Below are positions 26,472 to 35,604 of a stretch of 64,000 bases of DNA, in pieces. How positions within the stretch are numbered: the stretch's first letter is position 1; each line of letters opens with the position of its first letter. The stretch is taken from assembly GCF_030815415.1 (NCBI RefSeq), contig NZ_JAUSWW010000001.1, positions 9,424,001 to 9,488,000 of the forward strand, read 5' to 3'. Below the pieces are notes generated by a model. That model did no database searches. It was not told the origin of the DNA and worked only from the letters and a program-made list of their open reading frames with translations. The stretch comes from Streptomyces canus. Lineage in GTDB: Bacteria; Actinomycetota; Actinomycetes; Streptomycetales; Streptomycetaceae. The translations under genes and the position numbers were made by a program.

Positions 26472-28511
26472 TCAGCCGGCTTCGGTGATCCGCCACCGCT
26501 GGTTGGAACCGGAGTTGGCCTGCCATGTCGTGACGGCCGCGCCCTCGTTCGTCGCCTGGCCGCCGACCTCCAGCAGCCGTCCGGTCGCCTGGTTCACCAG
26601 CGTCCATGTGCCGTCGCCCGTGGTCGACAGGATCCACTCGGTCGCCGGGTCCCGCTCACCCGTGTCGGCCTCGATCACCGGCACGTTGTCCCGCACGGCG
26701 AGCCGCTTGTCCTCGGCCGGGTTGGCGAAGACGTAGCGCGCACGGTTGCTGCCCTTCTTGCCGTACTTCGCCTCCAGCCGCCACTCCTGCGCGACCGTGC
26801 CGTTGGCCGAGTTGATGGTCAGGCTCGTACCGTTCGCACCGACCGTCACCGCCTTGCCGCTCTGCACACCGGTCAGGGTGTAGGACGTGCCCTTGCTGAA
26901 CAGGCTCGAGTCCTTCGCGACTCCGGAGACGCCCTTGATGGCGAACGAGGTCACGGACTGCGCGGGGACGGTGAACGTCGCCTTGGAGTCGACGACCCGG
27001 ACCGGGGCCTGCTTCACGAGCTTGCCCGCGGCGTCGGTGATGGTCGGGGTGACGGTCGCGTCACGCTTGATCTTCCCGAACTTCGACAGGTCGATCGTCA
27101 CCGCGCGCGGCGCGGTCGTGGAGTTGACGTGGACCAGCGAGGCGCCCTTGCCGTCCTTCGTCACCGCGGCGGCGCTGGAGGTGTCGTCCACCTTGACCAG
27201 GCTGTCGCCGGGCTTGATGAAGTGCGTGAAGTTGCGGGCCGTGTCGAACTTCGTGTTCGTGTAGATCGGGCAGGACTTCAGGGTGTCGGCCGACGTGCAG
27301 CTGAACGGCAGCTGGATGGAACCCCAGTTGCCGCCCTTGGCGGACTCGCCGCCCGGCTTCATGTTGTCGTAGTCCTCGACCGGCTGCCAGAACACCCAGG
27401 CCGTGGGCTCCAGTTCGCGTAGGTCGTTCACCATCTGCTGCGCCAGGCCCAGCCCGGGGCGCATGTCGGTGAAGCTCTGCCCGTCGCCCCAGTCGCCCTC
27501 GACCTCGCTCATCCACAGCGGCTTGTCGGCCGCCTTGGCCAGGTCACGGACCGTGGTGCGCTGACCGGTGCCGTAGGTGTGGACGTTCATCTGGTCGACG
27601 AGGTCCTTGGACGCCTGTGCGTAGGAGTTCCAGTTGGTCGCGAACAGGCCGGGGTTGGTCTCGTCCATCGCCGATATCTCAGCCTTGACCTTGGCCTTCT
27701 TCAGCGCGGGCGCCAGCGCGGCCAGCACCTTCTCCTGCATCGCGGGGCCGATGTGCGCACCCTCCTGACGGCCGCCCACCGGCTCGCCGTTCGCATCCAG
27801 ACGGGTGCCCCAGTAACCGGTGTTCGGCTCGTTGAACGGGTCGACCGTGTCGACCTTGATGCCCTCGGACTTCTCCAGCCGCTTCGTCACCCCGGCGACG
27901 TAGGCGGCGAAGTCGTCGACCGAACTCTCCTTGAGCTGCTCGGCGTTGGCGTTGAACCCGCCCGAGACATAGCCGCTCTCGGTCATGAACCACGGCGGGG
28001 AGTTCGAGAACGTCTCCCAGTGGGTGATGTCCTTCTTGATGCGATCGACCCACCAGCGCTGTGTGGCGTCGGCCTTGCCGTTCCAGTCGGCGGAGTCGTC
28101 GGCGCTCCACCAGTCGGTGTCGGTGCGGGTCGTGCCCGCAGGCGCCTTCCACCAGCCCTCGACCGCGCCACCGGCACGCAGGTAGTCCTTCACGTCGGGG
28201 GCGTTGCCGCCGCCGATGTTGTAGCGCGCGATGTTCAGCGCCAGACCGTCGTCGCCGAAGAGCAGATCGGCGAGCTTCTCGCGGATCTCCTTCGGGTAGT
28301 CGCCGGTGGCGTTGGCGAACCAGACCAGGCTGGTGCCCCAGCCCTCGAACTTGTCCTGCTTGTACGACGGATCGGGCCGGACGGTGACCGACGCGGTGAC
28401 CGTGTCGGCCTGCGCGAGCGGCGCGGGCACGGAGAGCAGTGCCGCTCCGGTCGCCAGCGCGGTCATCGTCGCGGCCCCGAGAAGCCGTCTGCTGCGGGTG
28501 AGTCCTGCCAT
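26472..28511 (-). CDS. secreted GH30 endo-beta-1,6-galactanase-like enzyme with ricin-type lectin domain
   Basis: 679 aa with signal peptide (about 1-35, cleavage at AQA-D). The catalytic barrel fits GH30: FEGWGTSLVWFA near the start, acid/base Glu228 in DPFNEPN and nucleophile Glu336 in WMSEVEGDWG. A beta-sandwich typical of GH30 follows the barrel. The last about 130 residues resemble a ricin-type (CBM13/RICIN) module, with QEWRLEAK, TGRLLEVGGQATNEGA and NQRWRI. The nearest characterised type I recall is endo-beta-1,6-galactanase, which acts on arabinogalactan side chains; other GH30 specificities remain possible. It is the last gene of the locus headed by the ABC importer. Confidence 0.85.
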   Translation of the reverse strand: MAGLTRSRRLLGAATMTALATGAALLSVPAPLAQADTVTASVTVRPDPSYKQDKFEGWGTSLVWFANATGDYPKEIREKLADLLFGDDGLALNIARYNIGGGNAPDVKDYLRAGGAVEGWWKAPAGTTRTDTDWWSADDSADWNGKADATQRWWVDRIKKDITHWETFSNSPPWFMTESGYVSGGFNANAEQLKESSVDDFAAYVAGVTKRLEKSEGIKVDTVDPFNEPNTGYWGTRLDANGEPVGGRQEGAHIGPAMQEKVLAALAPALKKAKVKAEISAMDETNPGLFATNWNSYAQASKDLVDQMNVHTYGTGQRTTVRDLAKAADKPLWMSEVEGDWGDGQSFTDMRPGLGLAQQMVNDLRELEPTAWVFWQPVEDYDNMKPGGESAKGGNWGSIQLPFSCTSADTLKSCPIYTNTKFDTARNFTHFIKPGDSLVKVDDTSSAAAVTKDGKGASLVHVNSTTAPRAVTIDLSKFGKIKRDATVTPTITDAAGKLVKQAPVRVVDSKATFTVPAQSVTSFAIKGVSGVAKDSSLFSKGTSYTLTGVQSGKAVTVGANGTSLTINSANGTVAQEWRLEAKYGKKGSNRARYVFANPAEDKRLAVRDNVPVIEADTGERDPATEWILSTTGDGTWTLVNQATGRLLEVGGQATNEGAAVTTWQANSGSNQRWRITEAG

Positions 28512-28581
28512 CGTGTGCTCCCAGCTTCATAGGTGGAAACGCTGCGGTGGTCCCTCCCGCCGGTGGTACGGGAAGGGGCGC

Positions 28582-28609
28582 CCCCGGGCGGGCCATGTGC
28601 CGCCCGGGG
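28582..28609 (-). terminator. hairpin between GH42 and GH30 genes
   Basis: CCCCGGGCGG pairs perfectly with CCGCCCGGGG around an 8-base loop, 20 bases after the GH42 stop. There is no T-run. It may partly terminate the transcript or protect the 3-prime end of the upstream message, so the GH30 gene could be expressed at a lower or separate level. Confidence 0.55.
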
Positions 28610-28629
28610 AGACAGAGATGGGGGGCGGG

Positions 28630-30669
28630 TCAGACCGTCGGTCGGCGTACCACGGCGACCTCGCGCGGCCCCAGGACCAGCCCGTCGTCGGCGGCCGTGC
28701 CGTACAGCACGTCGCCGGTGAACCCGGGCAGTGGCACCGTGTCGTCGGTCCGGTTCACCAGGAACAGGAACTTCTCCTCGGTGTTGCCGCGCACGGCCAG
28801 TTCGACGCGTCCGCGCGCTTCGACCGGGAGTTCGCTCGTCACGCCGGCCGGGTCGAGGAGACGCGGCAGCAGCGAGGTGAGCCCCGCGACGCCGAGGCGC
28901 GTGGAGACGTAGGACGCCGAACCGGCGGCCGTCGTCCGCCGGGTCACGGCCGGCCGTCCGGCCTGGTTGCCGGAGTCGTAGCGGGCGAGGACCTCGGTGC
29001 GCTCGTCGGCCAGGGTGATGCGGTCGGTCCACAGGGTGCCGGTCGAGCCGTCGTCCAGGGACACCGACTCCTCGGCGAGCAGCGGGCCGAACTCCTCGAC
29101 ACGGATGCCGAGCAGCTCGCGCAGGGCGCCGGGGTAGCCGCCGAGCCAGACGTGGTCGTTCTGGTCGACGACGCCGGAGAAGTAGGTCGTGACCAGGTGG
29201 CCGCCCTGCTCGGTGTAGCGGGTCAGCTCCTTGGCGAGCTCCGCCGGGACCACGTGCAGGACGGGCGCGATCAGCACGTCGTAGCGCGCGAAGTCGCTCC
29301 TGGTGGTGATCAGGTCGGCGCGCACACCGAGTGCGAGGAGCGCCGAGTACCAGTCCAGGCCCTCCTGGCGGTAGTCGAGCAGCGAGGTGGGGTGGGAGTC
29401 CTGCTCGCTCGCCCACCAGGAGTCCCAGTCGAAGACGATCCCGACCTTCGCGCTCTCCCGGGCCGAACCGGCCACCGGTGCCAGGGTCTTGAGGGTGGCG
29501 CCGAGCTCGGCCACCGCGCGGAACAGCTCACTGTCGGCCCCGGCGTGCGGGACCATCGCCGAGTGGTACTTCTCGGCGCCGGCCGCCGACTGGCGCCACT
29601 GGAAGTAGCACACGGCGTCGGCGCCGTGCGCCACGTGCAGCAGCGAGTCCCGGGCCAGCTCGCCCGGCCGCTTCGCCACGTTCACCGGCTGCCAGTTGAC
29701 GGCGCTGGTGGAGTGTTCCATCAGGAACCAGGGCCGGCCGCCCGCGATGCCGCTGGTGAGGTTCGCGGAGAAGGACAGTTCATCGCGCGACTGCGGGCCG
29801 GGGAGGACGTAGTGGTCGTTGGAGACGAAGTCGATCTCCTCGGCCCAGTCCGCGTAGTCCATGCCCTTGGTCTCGCCCATCACCATGAAGTTGGTGGTGA
29901 CCGGGACGTCCGGGGTGATGTCCTTGAGGAGGTCCCGCTCCGCGCGCAGGCAGTCCTTCAGGGCGTCGGAGGAGAAGCGCTTGAAGTCCAGCTGCTGGGT
30001 CGGGTTCGGGTGCGAGGCCGCCAGACGCGGGGGCAGGATCTGCTGCCAGTCGCTGTAGCGCTGTGACCAGAACGCCGTACCCCAGGCGTGGTTGAGGGCC
30101 TCCAGCGTGCCGTAGCGGGCCCGCAGCCAGTCACGGAAGGAGCGGGCCGCGTCGTCGGAGTAGTCGTAGATGTTGTGGCAGCCCAGCTCGTTGGAGACGT
30201 GCCAGGCGACCAGCGCGGGGTGGTCGGCGTAGCGGGTCGCCATCTCGCGGACCAGGCGCAGGGCGTGCTCGCGGAAGACGGGGGAGGTGGGCCGCCAGTG
30301 CTGGCGGGCGCCCGGCCACAGGGTCTCGCCGGTCGCGGTGACCGGCAGGATCTCCGGGTGGGCCGTGGTCAGCCACGGCGGCGGGGAGGCGGTGGCGGTC
30401 GCCAGGTCGACGCCTATGCCGCCGGCGTGCAGCAGGTCCATGACCTCGTCGAGCCAGCCGAAGTCCCACTCGTCCGGGCCGGGCTGCAGACGTGCCCACG
30501 AGAAGATCGCCACCGAGACGACGGTGACACCGGCCTCCTGCATCAGCCGGACGTCCTCCTCCCACACCTCCCGGGGCCACTGCTCGGGGTTGTAGTCGGC
30601 GCCGAAGGCGAGACGCGGGGTGGGGTCACCGTCCGCCCCGCGTCTGCGGGAGTGGAGGGTGGAGATCAT
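28630..30669 (-). CDS. GH42 beta-galactosidase
   Basis: 679 aa, cytoplasmic. GH42 features are visible from the start: GADYNPEQWP, the acid/base Glu161 in WHVSNELG and the nucleophile Glu318 in WFLMEHSTS. The trimerisation and C-terminal beta domains follow, to NRTDDTVPLPG. The enzyme would release galactose from short beta-galactosides brought in by the neighbouring ABC importer, after the secreted GH30 enzyme has cut the polymer. It lies downstream of the sugar-binding protein gene and shares its strand. Confidence 0.92.
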   Translation of the reverse strand: MISTLHSRRRGADGDPTPRLAFGADYNPEQWPREVWEEDVRLMQEAGVTVVSVAIFSWARLQPGPDEWDFGWLDEVMDLLHAGGIGVDLATATASPPPWLTTAHPEILPVTATGETLWPGARQHWRPTSPVFREHALRLVREMATRYADHPALVAWHVSNELGCHNIYDYSDDAARSFRDWLRARYGTLEALNHAWGTAFWSQRYSDWQQILPPRLAASHPNPTQQLDFKRFSSDALKDCLRAERDLLKDITPDVPVTTNFMVMGETKGMDYADWAEEIDFVSNDHYVLPGPQSRDELSFSANLTSGIAGGRPWFLMEHSTSAVNWQPVNVAKRPGELARDSLLHVAHGADAVCYFQWRQSAAGAEKYHSAMVPHAGADSELFRAVAELGATLKTLAPVAGSARESAKVGIVFDWDSWWASEQDSHPTSLLDYRQEGLDWYSALLALGVRADLITTRSDFARYDVLIAPVLHVVPAELAKELTRYTEQGGHLVTTYFSGVVDQNDHVWLGGYPGALRELLGIRVEEFGPLLAEESVSLDDGSTGTLWTDRITLADERTEVLARYDSGNQAGRPAVTRRTTAAGSASYVSTRLGVAGLTSLLPRLLDPAGVTSELPVEARGRVELAVRGNTEEKFLFLVNRTDDTVPLPGFTGDVLYGTAADDGLVLGPREVAVVRRPTV

Positions 30670-30695
30670 GGCGGTCCTTCCGAAGGTGATGCGCG

Positions 30696-30724
30696 GGGCG
30701 GCGCGGCGAGGTGCCGCGCCGCCC
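30696..30724 (-). terminator. stem-loop after the sugar-binding protein gene
   Basis: GGGCGGCGCGGC and GCCGCGCCGCCC form a perfect 12-base stem with a five-base loop just after the SBP gene and before GH42. Such hairpins after binding-protein genes often stabilise that message relative to the downstream part. It may act as a partial terminator. Confidence 0.6.
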
Positions 30725-30746
30725 GGCGTCCGAGCTGTGGTGCGGG

Positions 30747-32084
30747 CTACTTCTCGATGGTGAAGCCCTGCTCCTCGCCGTACTTGACCGACGCGTCCTG
30801 CCAGGCCTTCAGGCCGTCCGCCAGCGTGGCGTTGGAGACGTAGGCCTTGCCGACCGTGTCGTTGAAGATCGAGTTCGCGTACGCCTGGAACGGGAGGTAG
30901 GACCAGTCGCTCGCCACGTTCGCGGCGGACTCGGCGAAGATCTTGTTGGCTTCCTGGCCGCCGAAGTAGTCGAACTTCTTGCTCTGGAAGTCGGCCGACT
31001 CCAGTTCCGCCTTGGTGGCGGGGAAGGCGCCCTCGGAGACACGGGTGGCGACACCGTCACCGGAGTTGGCGTACTCGGTGAAGGCGTAGGCGAGTTCCTT
31101 GTTCTTGGCCAGCGCCGGGACCGTCAGCGAGGAGCCGCCGTTCTCCGCGCTCGCCTTGTCGCCCTTGGTCCAGGCGGGCATCGCCGCGGCACGCCACTGG
31201 CCCTTGGCGTTCGGGACGCCGGTGGAGAAGTTGGCGGGCATCCAGGCGCCGGTGGCCAGGGTGGCGATGGTGCCGTCGCCGAGGCCCTTGTACCAGTCGT
31301 CGGTCCAGCCGTTGACCGGGGCGAGTAGCTTCTCGTCGATCAGCTTCTGCCAGACCGTCTCGAACTTCTTGGCTCCGGCGTCGTCGAAGTTGATGCCGAC
31401 CTTGGTGCCGTCGACCTTGTAGGGGCGCGAACCGGCCTGCCACAGCATGGAGGTGGTGAAGCCCGCGTCACCGGCGTCGTTGGCGATGTACGCCTTCGGG
31501 TCGGCCTTGTGGAGCTTGCGGGCCGCGTCCAGGTACTCGTCCCAGGTGGTCGGAACGGCGATCTTGTACTTGTCGAAGACCTTCTTGTTGTAGAACAGCG
31601 CCATCGGGCCCGAGTCCATCGGCAGGCCGTAGACCTTGTCGCCGTCGCTGACCGCGTTCCACGGACCGGGCGTGTACTTCGAGGCGAGCTTGTCGGCGCC
31701 GTAGGGGGCCAGGTCGGTCAGGCCCTTGGTCAGGGAGTACTGGCCGAGCGCGAAGTACTCGACCTGGGCGACGTCCGGGGCGCCCTTGCCGGCCGAGATC
31801 GCGTTGGACAGCGCGGTGTAGTGCTTGTCGCCGGAGCGCTCGCTGACCAGGTTGACCTTGACCTTCGGGTACTTCTTCTGGAAGTCGGCGGCCACGGTCT
31901 TCAAGGTGGGCTCCCAGGCCCAGACCGTGATGTCGCCGCCCTTGTCCAGGGCCGCCTTGATGTCCGCGGCGGAGACGGCCTTCGTGTCGGAGTCGTCGTC
32001 CGAGCCGCCGCATGCGGTGGCGCCCAGGGCGAGGGTGGAGACGAGGGCGATGCCGCGCAGGATGCGGCCGGTTGTTCTGCGCAT
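30747..32084 (-). CDS. ABC sugar transporter substrate-binding lipoprotein
   Basis: 445 aa. The N-terminus is a lipoprotein signal ending at GATACGGS, so the protein is anchored outside the membrane. The body is a family 1 solute-binding protein: DITVWAWEPTL, then PDVAQVEYFALGQY and YNKKVFDKYKIAVPTTWDEY, the usual MalE-like landmarks. ATG 32084 is used with GGAAG upstream; the open frame before it has no signal-peptide character. It lies between the permeases and the hydrolases, whereas in most such loci it comes first. Ligand: probably a galacto-oligosaccharide, judged from the neighbours. Confidence 0.92.
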   Translation of the reverse strand: MRRTTGRILRGIALVSTLALGATACGGSDDDSDTKAVSAADIKAALDKGGDITVWAWEPTLKTVAADFQKKYPKVKVNLVSERSGDKHYTALSNAISAGKGAPDVAQVEYFALGQYSLTKGLTDLAPYGADKLASKYTPGPWNAVSDGDKVYGLPMDSGPMALFYNKKVFDKYKIAVPTTWDEYLDAARKLHKADPKAYIANDAGDAGFTTSMLWQAGSRPYKVDGTKVGINFDDAGAKKFETVWQKLIDEKLLAPVNGWTDDWYKGLGDGTIATLATGAWMPANFSTGVPNAKGQWRAAAMPAWTKGDKASAENGGSSLTVPALAKNKELAYAFTEYANSGDGVATRVSEGAFPATKAELESADFQSKKFDYFGGQEANKIFAESAANVASDWSYLPFQAYANSIFNDTVGKAYVSNATLADGLKAWQDASVKYGEEQGFTIEK

Positions 32085-32179
32085 GGAGGTGCTTCCACTT
32101 CTGCGTGGGTGGGACAGGTGAGGGTGGGGGTGGTGCCGGTGGTGCTCAATTGGGGGGCTTGGGGCGGGCGCCGGCCTCG

Positions 32180-33106
32180 TCACTCCTTGACGCTTCCGGC
32201 GGCGAGGCCGGACTGCCAGTACTTCTGGAGGAACAGGAAGGCGGCGATCAGGGGGATGATCGTGAGCAGGGAGCCCGTGATCACCAGGTTGAAGATGACG
32301 TCACCGCCGATGGTCTGCGCCTGGTTGCTCCAGGCGCTCAGACCCAGGGTCAGCGGGTACCAGTCCGGGTCCTTGAGCATGATCAGCGGGAGGAAGTAGT
32401 TGTTCCAGGTGGCGACCGTGGTGAACAGCAGCACGGTCACGATCCCCGGGGCCAGGAGCGGCAACGCGACCTGGAAGAAGGTCCGCACCTCGCTCGCCCC
32501 GTCCATCCGGGCCGCTTCCAGCAGCTCGGTCGGAATCGCCTCGGTGGCGAACACCCACATGAGATAGAGACCGAACGGCGACACCAGCGACGGGATGATC
32601 ACCGCCCACGGGGTGTCGGTGAGCCCCATCTTGCTGAACATCAGGAAGGTCGGCACCGCGAGCGCCGTACCCGGCACGGCCACCGCGCCGATGACGACGG
32701 CGAAGATGGCGCGCTTGCCGGGGAAGTCGAACTTCGCCAGCGCATAGCCGCCCAGCACCGCCAGCAGGGTCGCGCCGCCGGCGCCGAGCACCACGTACAG
32801 CAGGGTGTTGAGCAGCCAGCGGCCGAAGATGCCGTCGTGGTAGGTGAAGGTGTCCCGGATGTTGTCCCACAGGGCGAAGTCGTGGGCGAACCACAGACCG
32901 TTGGAGTCGCCCAGACCGGCCTGGGTCTTGGTGGAGTTGATGACCAGCCAGATCAGCGGCACCACGGTGTAGAGGACCATCAGGGCCATCAGCACCGTCA
33001 TCAGCACGCTGCGCCGCCGCTTGTCCGGGGCGGGTTTGCGCGGGGTCCGCAGCCGGGGAGGGCTGCTGGTCTTTGCGGGGGAGGCGGTGGTGACAGGGGT
33101 GCTCAT
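32180..33106 (-). CDS. ABC sugar transporter permease, MalG type
   Basis: 308 aa with six membrane helices. The cytoplasmic EAA loop is EAARMDGASEVRTFFQVALPL, which docks to an ATPase. MalG-type proteins have a long first periplasmic loop as seen here (about 55-100). It starts 5 bases after the MalF-type gene. No ATPase gene is present, so the importer must use a shared one such as the Streptomyces MsiK. Confidence 0.93.
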   Translation of the reverse strand: MSTPVTTASPAKTSSPPRLRTPRKPAPDKRRRSVLMTVLMALMVLYTVVPLIWLVINSTKTQAGLGDSNGLWFAHDFALWDNIRDTFTYHDGIFGRWLLNTLLYVVLGAGGATLLAVLGGYALAKFDFPGKRAIFAVVIGAVAVPGTALAVPTFLMFSKMGLTDTPWAVIIPSLVSPFGLYLMWVFATEAIPTELLEAARMDGASEVRTFFQVALPLLAPGIVTVLLFTTVATWNNYFLPLIMLKDPDWYPLTLGLSAWSNQAQTIGGDVIFNLVITGSLLTIIPLIAAFLFLQKYWQSGLAAGSVKE

Positions 33107-33110
33107 CGGG

Positions 33111-34037
33111 TCACGCTCCCTTGCGCATGCCGCGCAGCTGCACGACGTAGGCGACCACCATCGTGAGCAGGCCCATGATGATGGCGACCGTCGCGGAGTA
33201 GTTGTGCTGCTGGCCGGCGAAGGACAGCGAGTACGTGTAGAAGTTCGGCGTGTAGTCGGTGGTGATGGCGTTGAGCGCCAGCGGACGCAGGATGCTCGGC
33301 TCGTTGAAGAGCTGGAAACTGCCGATGATCGAGAAGATCGTCGCGATGACGATCGCGCCCCGGATCGCGGGCAGCTTGATCGAGGCGATCACCCGCCACT
33401 GACCGGCACCGTCGATCTCGGCCGCCTCGTACAGGGAGCTCGGGATGACCCGCAGCGCCGAGTAGAAGATCAGCATGTTGTAGCCGACGAACTCCCACGT
33501 CACGATGTTGCCGATGGAGGCCAGCACCCAGTCGGGGGAGAGCAGGTCGGGCAGCGTGAGGCCGAACGTCTCGTTGATGTCGCCCACCAGGCCGTACTTG
33601 GTGCCGTACATGAAGCCCCACATCAGGGTGGCGACCACGGCGGGCACGGCGTACGGCAGGAAGATCGTGATCCGGAAGAAGCTCTTGCCGTAGAGCCGGC
33701 CGCTGTCCAGCGCCAGCGCCACCAGCAGGGCGATGCCCAGCATGATCGGCACCTGGATCGCCAGGAAGAGCCCCACCCGGCCGACGGCCGACCAGAACTG
33801 GTCGTCCTTGAGGGCCTGGGTGTAGTTGTCCAGGCCGACGAACTGGTTGCCGCCGATCAACTGGTTGCGGAAGAGACTCAGGTAGACCGAGTACGCGATG
33901 GGCGCGAGGAAGACGAGTGCGAAGACCGCCACGAACGGGCCGATGAACCCCCACCCCGTCCAGGAGCGTCGGTCCCGTTTTGCCGGAGGCGGTGCCGGAC
34001 GCGGCGCGGCGGCGGCCGGCGGTTGCAGCGTTGTCAT
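33111..34037 (-). CDS. ABC sugar transporter permease, MalF type
   Basis: 308 aa with six helices and the EAA loop EAAEIDGAGQWRVIASIKLPA. It is the first gene of the leftward operon. ATG 34037 has GAGGAA six bases upstream; an ATG 21 bases earlier has no site. The promoter region in front of it carries two LacI-type palindromes, so the whole galactan operon should be repressed from here. Confidence 0.92.
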   Translation of the reverse strand: MTTLQPPAAAAPRPAPPPAKRDRRSWTGWGFIGPFVAVFALVFLAPIAYSVYLSLFRNQLIGGNQFVGLDNYTQALKDDQFWSAVGRVGLFLAIQVPIMLGIALLVALALDSGRLYGKSFFRITIFLPYAVPAVVATLMWGFMYGTKYGLVGDINETFGLTLPDLLSPDWVLASIGNIVTWEFVGYNMLIFYSALRVIPSSLYEAAEIDGAGQWRVIASIKLPAIRGAIVIATIFSIIGSFQLFNEPSILRPLALNAITTDYTPNFYTYSLSFAGQQHNYSATVAIIMGLLTMVVAYVVQLRGMRKGA

Positions 34038-34104
34038 GATCGTTCCTCGCTCGTCCACTCATGGAACCCGCGCCCCGCAGATTTCCCCGTGTGGCGCGGA
34101 CGAG

Positions 34105-34120
34105 ATGTTTACGCAAACAT
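34105..34120. promoter_or_regulatory. LacI-family operator 1
   Basis: ATGTTTACGCAAACAT is a 16-base near-perfect palindrome with the central CG step typical of LacI/GalR sites. It lies 68 bases upstream of the MalF-type start. It matches the second site at 15 of 16 positions. Confidence 0.85.
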
Positions 34121-34150
34121 CAAGCAGCAAAAAAAGTGACCCGAGCTGTT

Positions 34151-34166
34151 ATGTTTACGTAAACAT
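34151..34166. promoter_or_regulatory. LacI-family operator 2
   Basis: ATGTTTACGTAAACAT is a perfect 16-base palindrome, 46 bases from operator 1 centre to centre, i.e. between four and five helical turns. It is 99 bases upstream of the LacI start, so the repressor can control both directions. Confidence 0.88.
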
Positions 34167-34264
34167 CCGATGGCGGCATGTCTACACGCCTCCGCTGACA
34201 CAGGTCAAGGGTCTCCCTGGAGGATCGTGATCAAAGCGATGCAAGGAGAGGCAGGGGGTAGAAA

Positions 34265-35347
34265 ATGGACGCGACGCACGACACGCCGACGCAGGCGGCC
34301 TCACCTGCGGTGACCGGCCGTCGGCGCGCACAGGGACCGGCCCGACCCTCGGTCTCGATGGCGGACGTGGCACAGCTGGCCGGGGTGTCCTCGCAGACCG
34401 TCTCGCGCGTGTCCAACGGTTACGCGGGTGTCAACGAGGAGACGCGCCGCCAGGTCCTCGCCGCCATGCGGGAGCTGGGCTACCGCCCCAACAGCGCCGC
34501 CCGCGCCCTGAAGCGCGGCGAGTTCCGCACCCTGGGCGTCATCACCTTCACTCTCTCCACGACCGGCAACGTCCGCACCCTGGAGGCGATCGCCACCGCT
34601 GCGGCGGCCGAGGGATACGCGGTGACCCTGCTGCCGGTCGCCGTCCCCACCCAGGACGAGGTGCGCGGCGCCTTCTCCCGACTGGGGGAACTCGCCGTCG
34701 ACGCGGTGATCGTCATCATGGAGGTGCACCTCCTGGACGCTGCCACCATCAATATGCCGCCCCGCGTCCAGGTGGTCGTCGCCGACTCCGACGCGGGGGA
34801 GCGGTACACGGTCGTCGACACCGACCAGGTCGGCGGCACGCGCGCGGCCGTCCAGCATCTGCTCGGGCTCGGCCACGATACGGTCTGGCACCTCGCGGGC
34901 CCCGAGGGCTCCTACGCCGCCCAGCGCCGTACCGACGCCTGGCAGGCCACGCTCACCGACGCGGGCCGGCGGATACCGCCCCTGGTGCGGGGCGACTGGT
35001 CGGCGGAGTCTGGCTACCGGGCGGGCCTGGAGCTGGCCGCGCACGACGACTGCACGGCCGTCTTCACGGCCAACGACCAGATGGCCCTGGGTCTGCTGCG
35101 CGCCTTGCATGAACGCGGCCGGCGCGTCCCCGAGGACGTCAGCGTCATCGGCTTCGACGACATCGCCGAGGCGTCGTCCTTCCTGCCGCCCCTCACGACG
35201 GTCCATCAGGACTTCGCTGAGGTCGGCCGCCTCTGCGTCCAGGCGGTCCTGCGGAAGATGCGCCACGACGACGCGACGCACGGCACGTCGCTTGTGCCGA
35301 CGCGTCTGATAGTGCGGGAGAGCACGGCGCCCCCCGCGGTGCGCTGA
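34265..35347 (+). CDS. LacI-family transcriptional repressor
   Basis: 360 aa. The N-terminal helix-turn-helix and hinge are unmistakable: SMADVAQLAGVSSQTVSRVSNG, then RPNSAARALKRG. The rest is a periplasmic-binding-like effector domain ending in GFDDIAEASSFLPPLTTVHQDF. It is divergent from the importer and galactosidase operon, with two palindromes between. The inducer is probably galactose or a galactoside. ATG 34265 follows GGAGAGGCAGGGGG. Confidence 0.93.
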   Translation: MDATHDTPTQAASPAVTGRRRAQGPARPSVSMADVAQLAGVSSQTVSRVSNGYAGVNEETRRQVLAAMRELGYRPNSAARALKRGEFRTLGVITFTLSTTGNVRTLEAIATAAAAEGYAVTLLPVAVPTQDEVRGAFSRLGELAVDAVIVIMEVHLLDAATINMPPRVQVVVADSDAGERYTVVDTDQVGGTRAAVQHLLGLGHDTVWHLAGPEGSYAAQRRTDAWQATLTDAGRRIPPLVRGDWSAESGYRAGLELAAHDDCTAVFTANDQMALGLLRALHERGRRVPEDVSVIGFDDIAEASSFLPPLTTVHQDFAEVGRLCVQAVLRKMRHDDATHGTSLVPTRLIVRESTAPPAVR

Positions 35348-35570
35348 GCCGGCGGCCGGAGAGTGCCGCTCGCTGCCGTTGCAGGTACTGCAAGCGCTGC
35401 AGGCATCGCAGGCGTGCCGTGCCGTCGTCCTGGCAGGGACCACACGGCGGAGCCGCAGTCTCCGTCCGGGCGCCTGGTTCATTGGGCCGTTCCGGATCGC
35501 CGCGTCCGCACTCCGGGGCCGGTAGCACTCCGCCGACGGAACCTCTCGCCGAGGACGGCCCGGGTGCCGC

Positions 35571-35596
35571 GGGCCCGGCGGCGTTCGGCCGGGCCC
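35571..35596. terminator. bidirectional hairpin between LacI and lipoprotein genes
   Basis: GGGCCCGGC (35571-35579) pairs with GCCGGGCCC (35588-35596) between two converging genes. There is no T-run. It follows the lipoprotein stop by 9 bases on the minus strand. The rest of the 257-base gap (35348-35604) holds short repeated GCAGG/CTGCA words and no gene. Confidence 0.6.
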
Positions 35597-35604
35597 ACGC
35601 GGGG

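Noticed and set aside
35380..35420. Short repeated TGCAGG/GCAGGC words after the LacI gene
   Set aside because: Too short and irregular for a defined repeat or operator; likely chance in GC-rich DNA.
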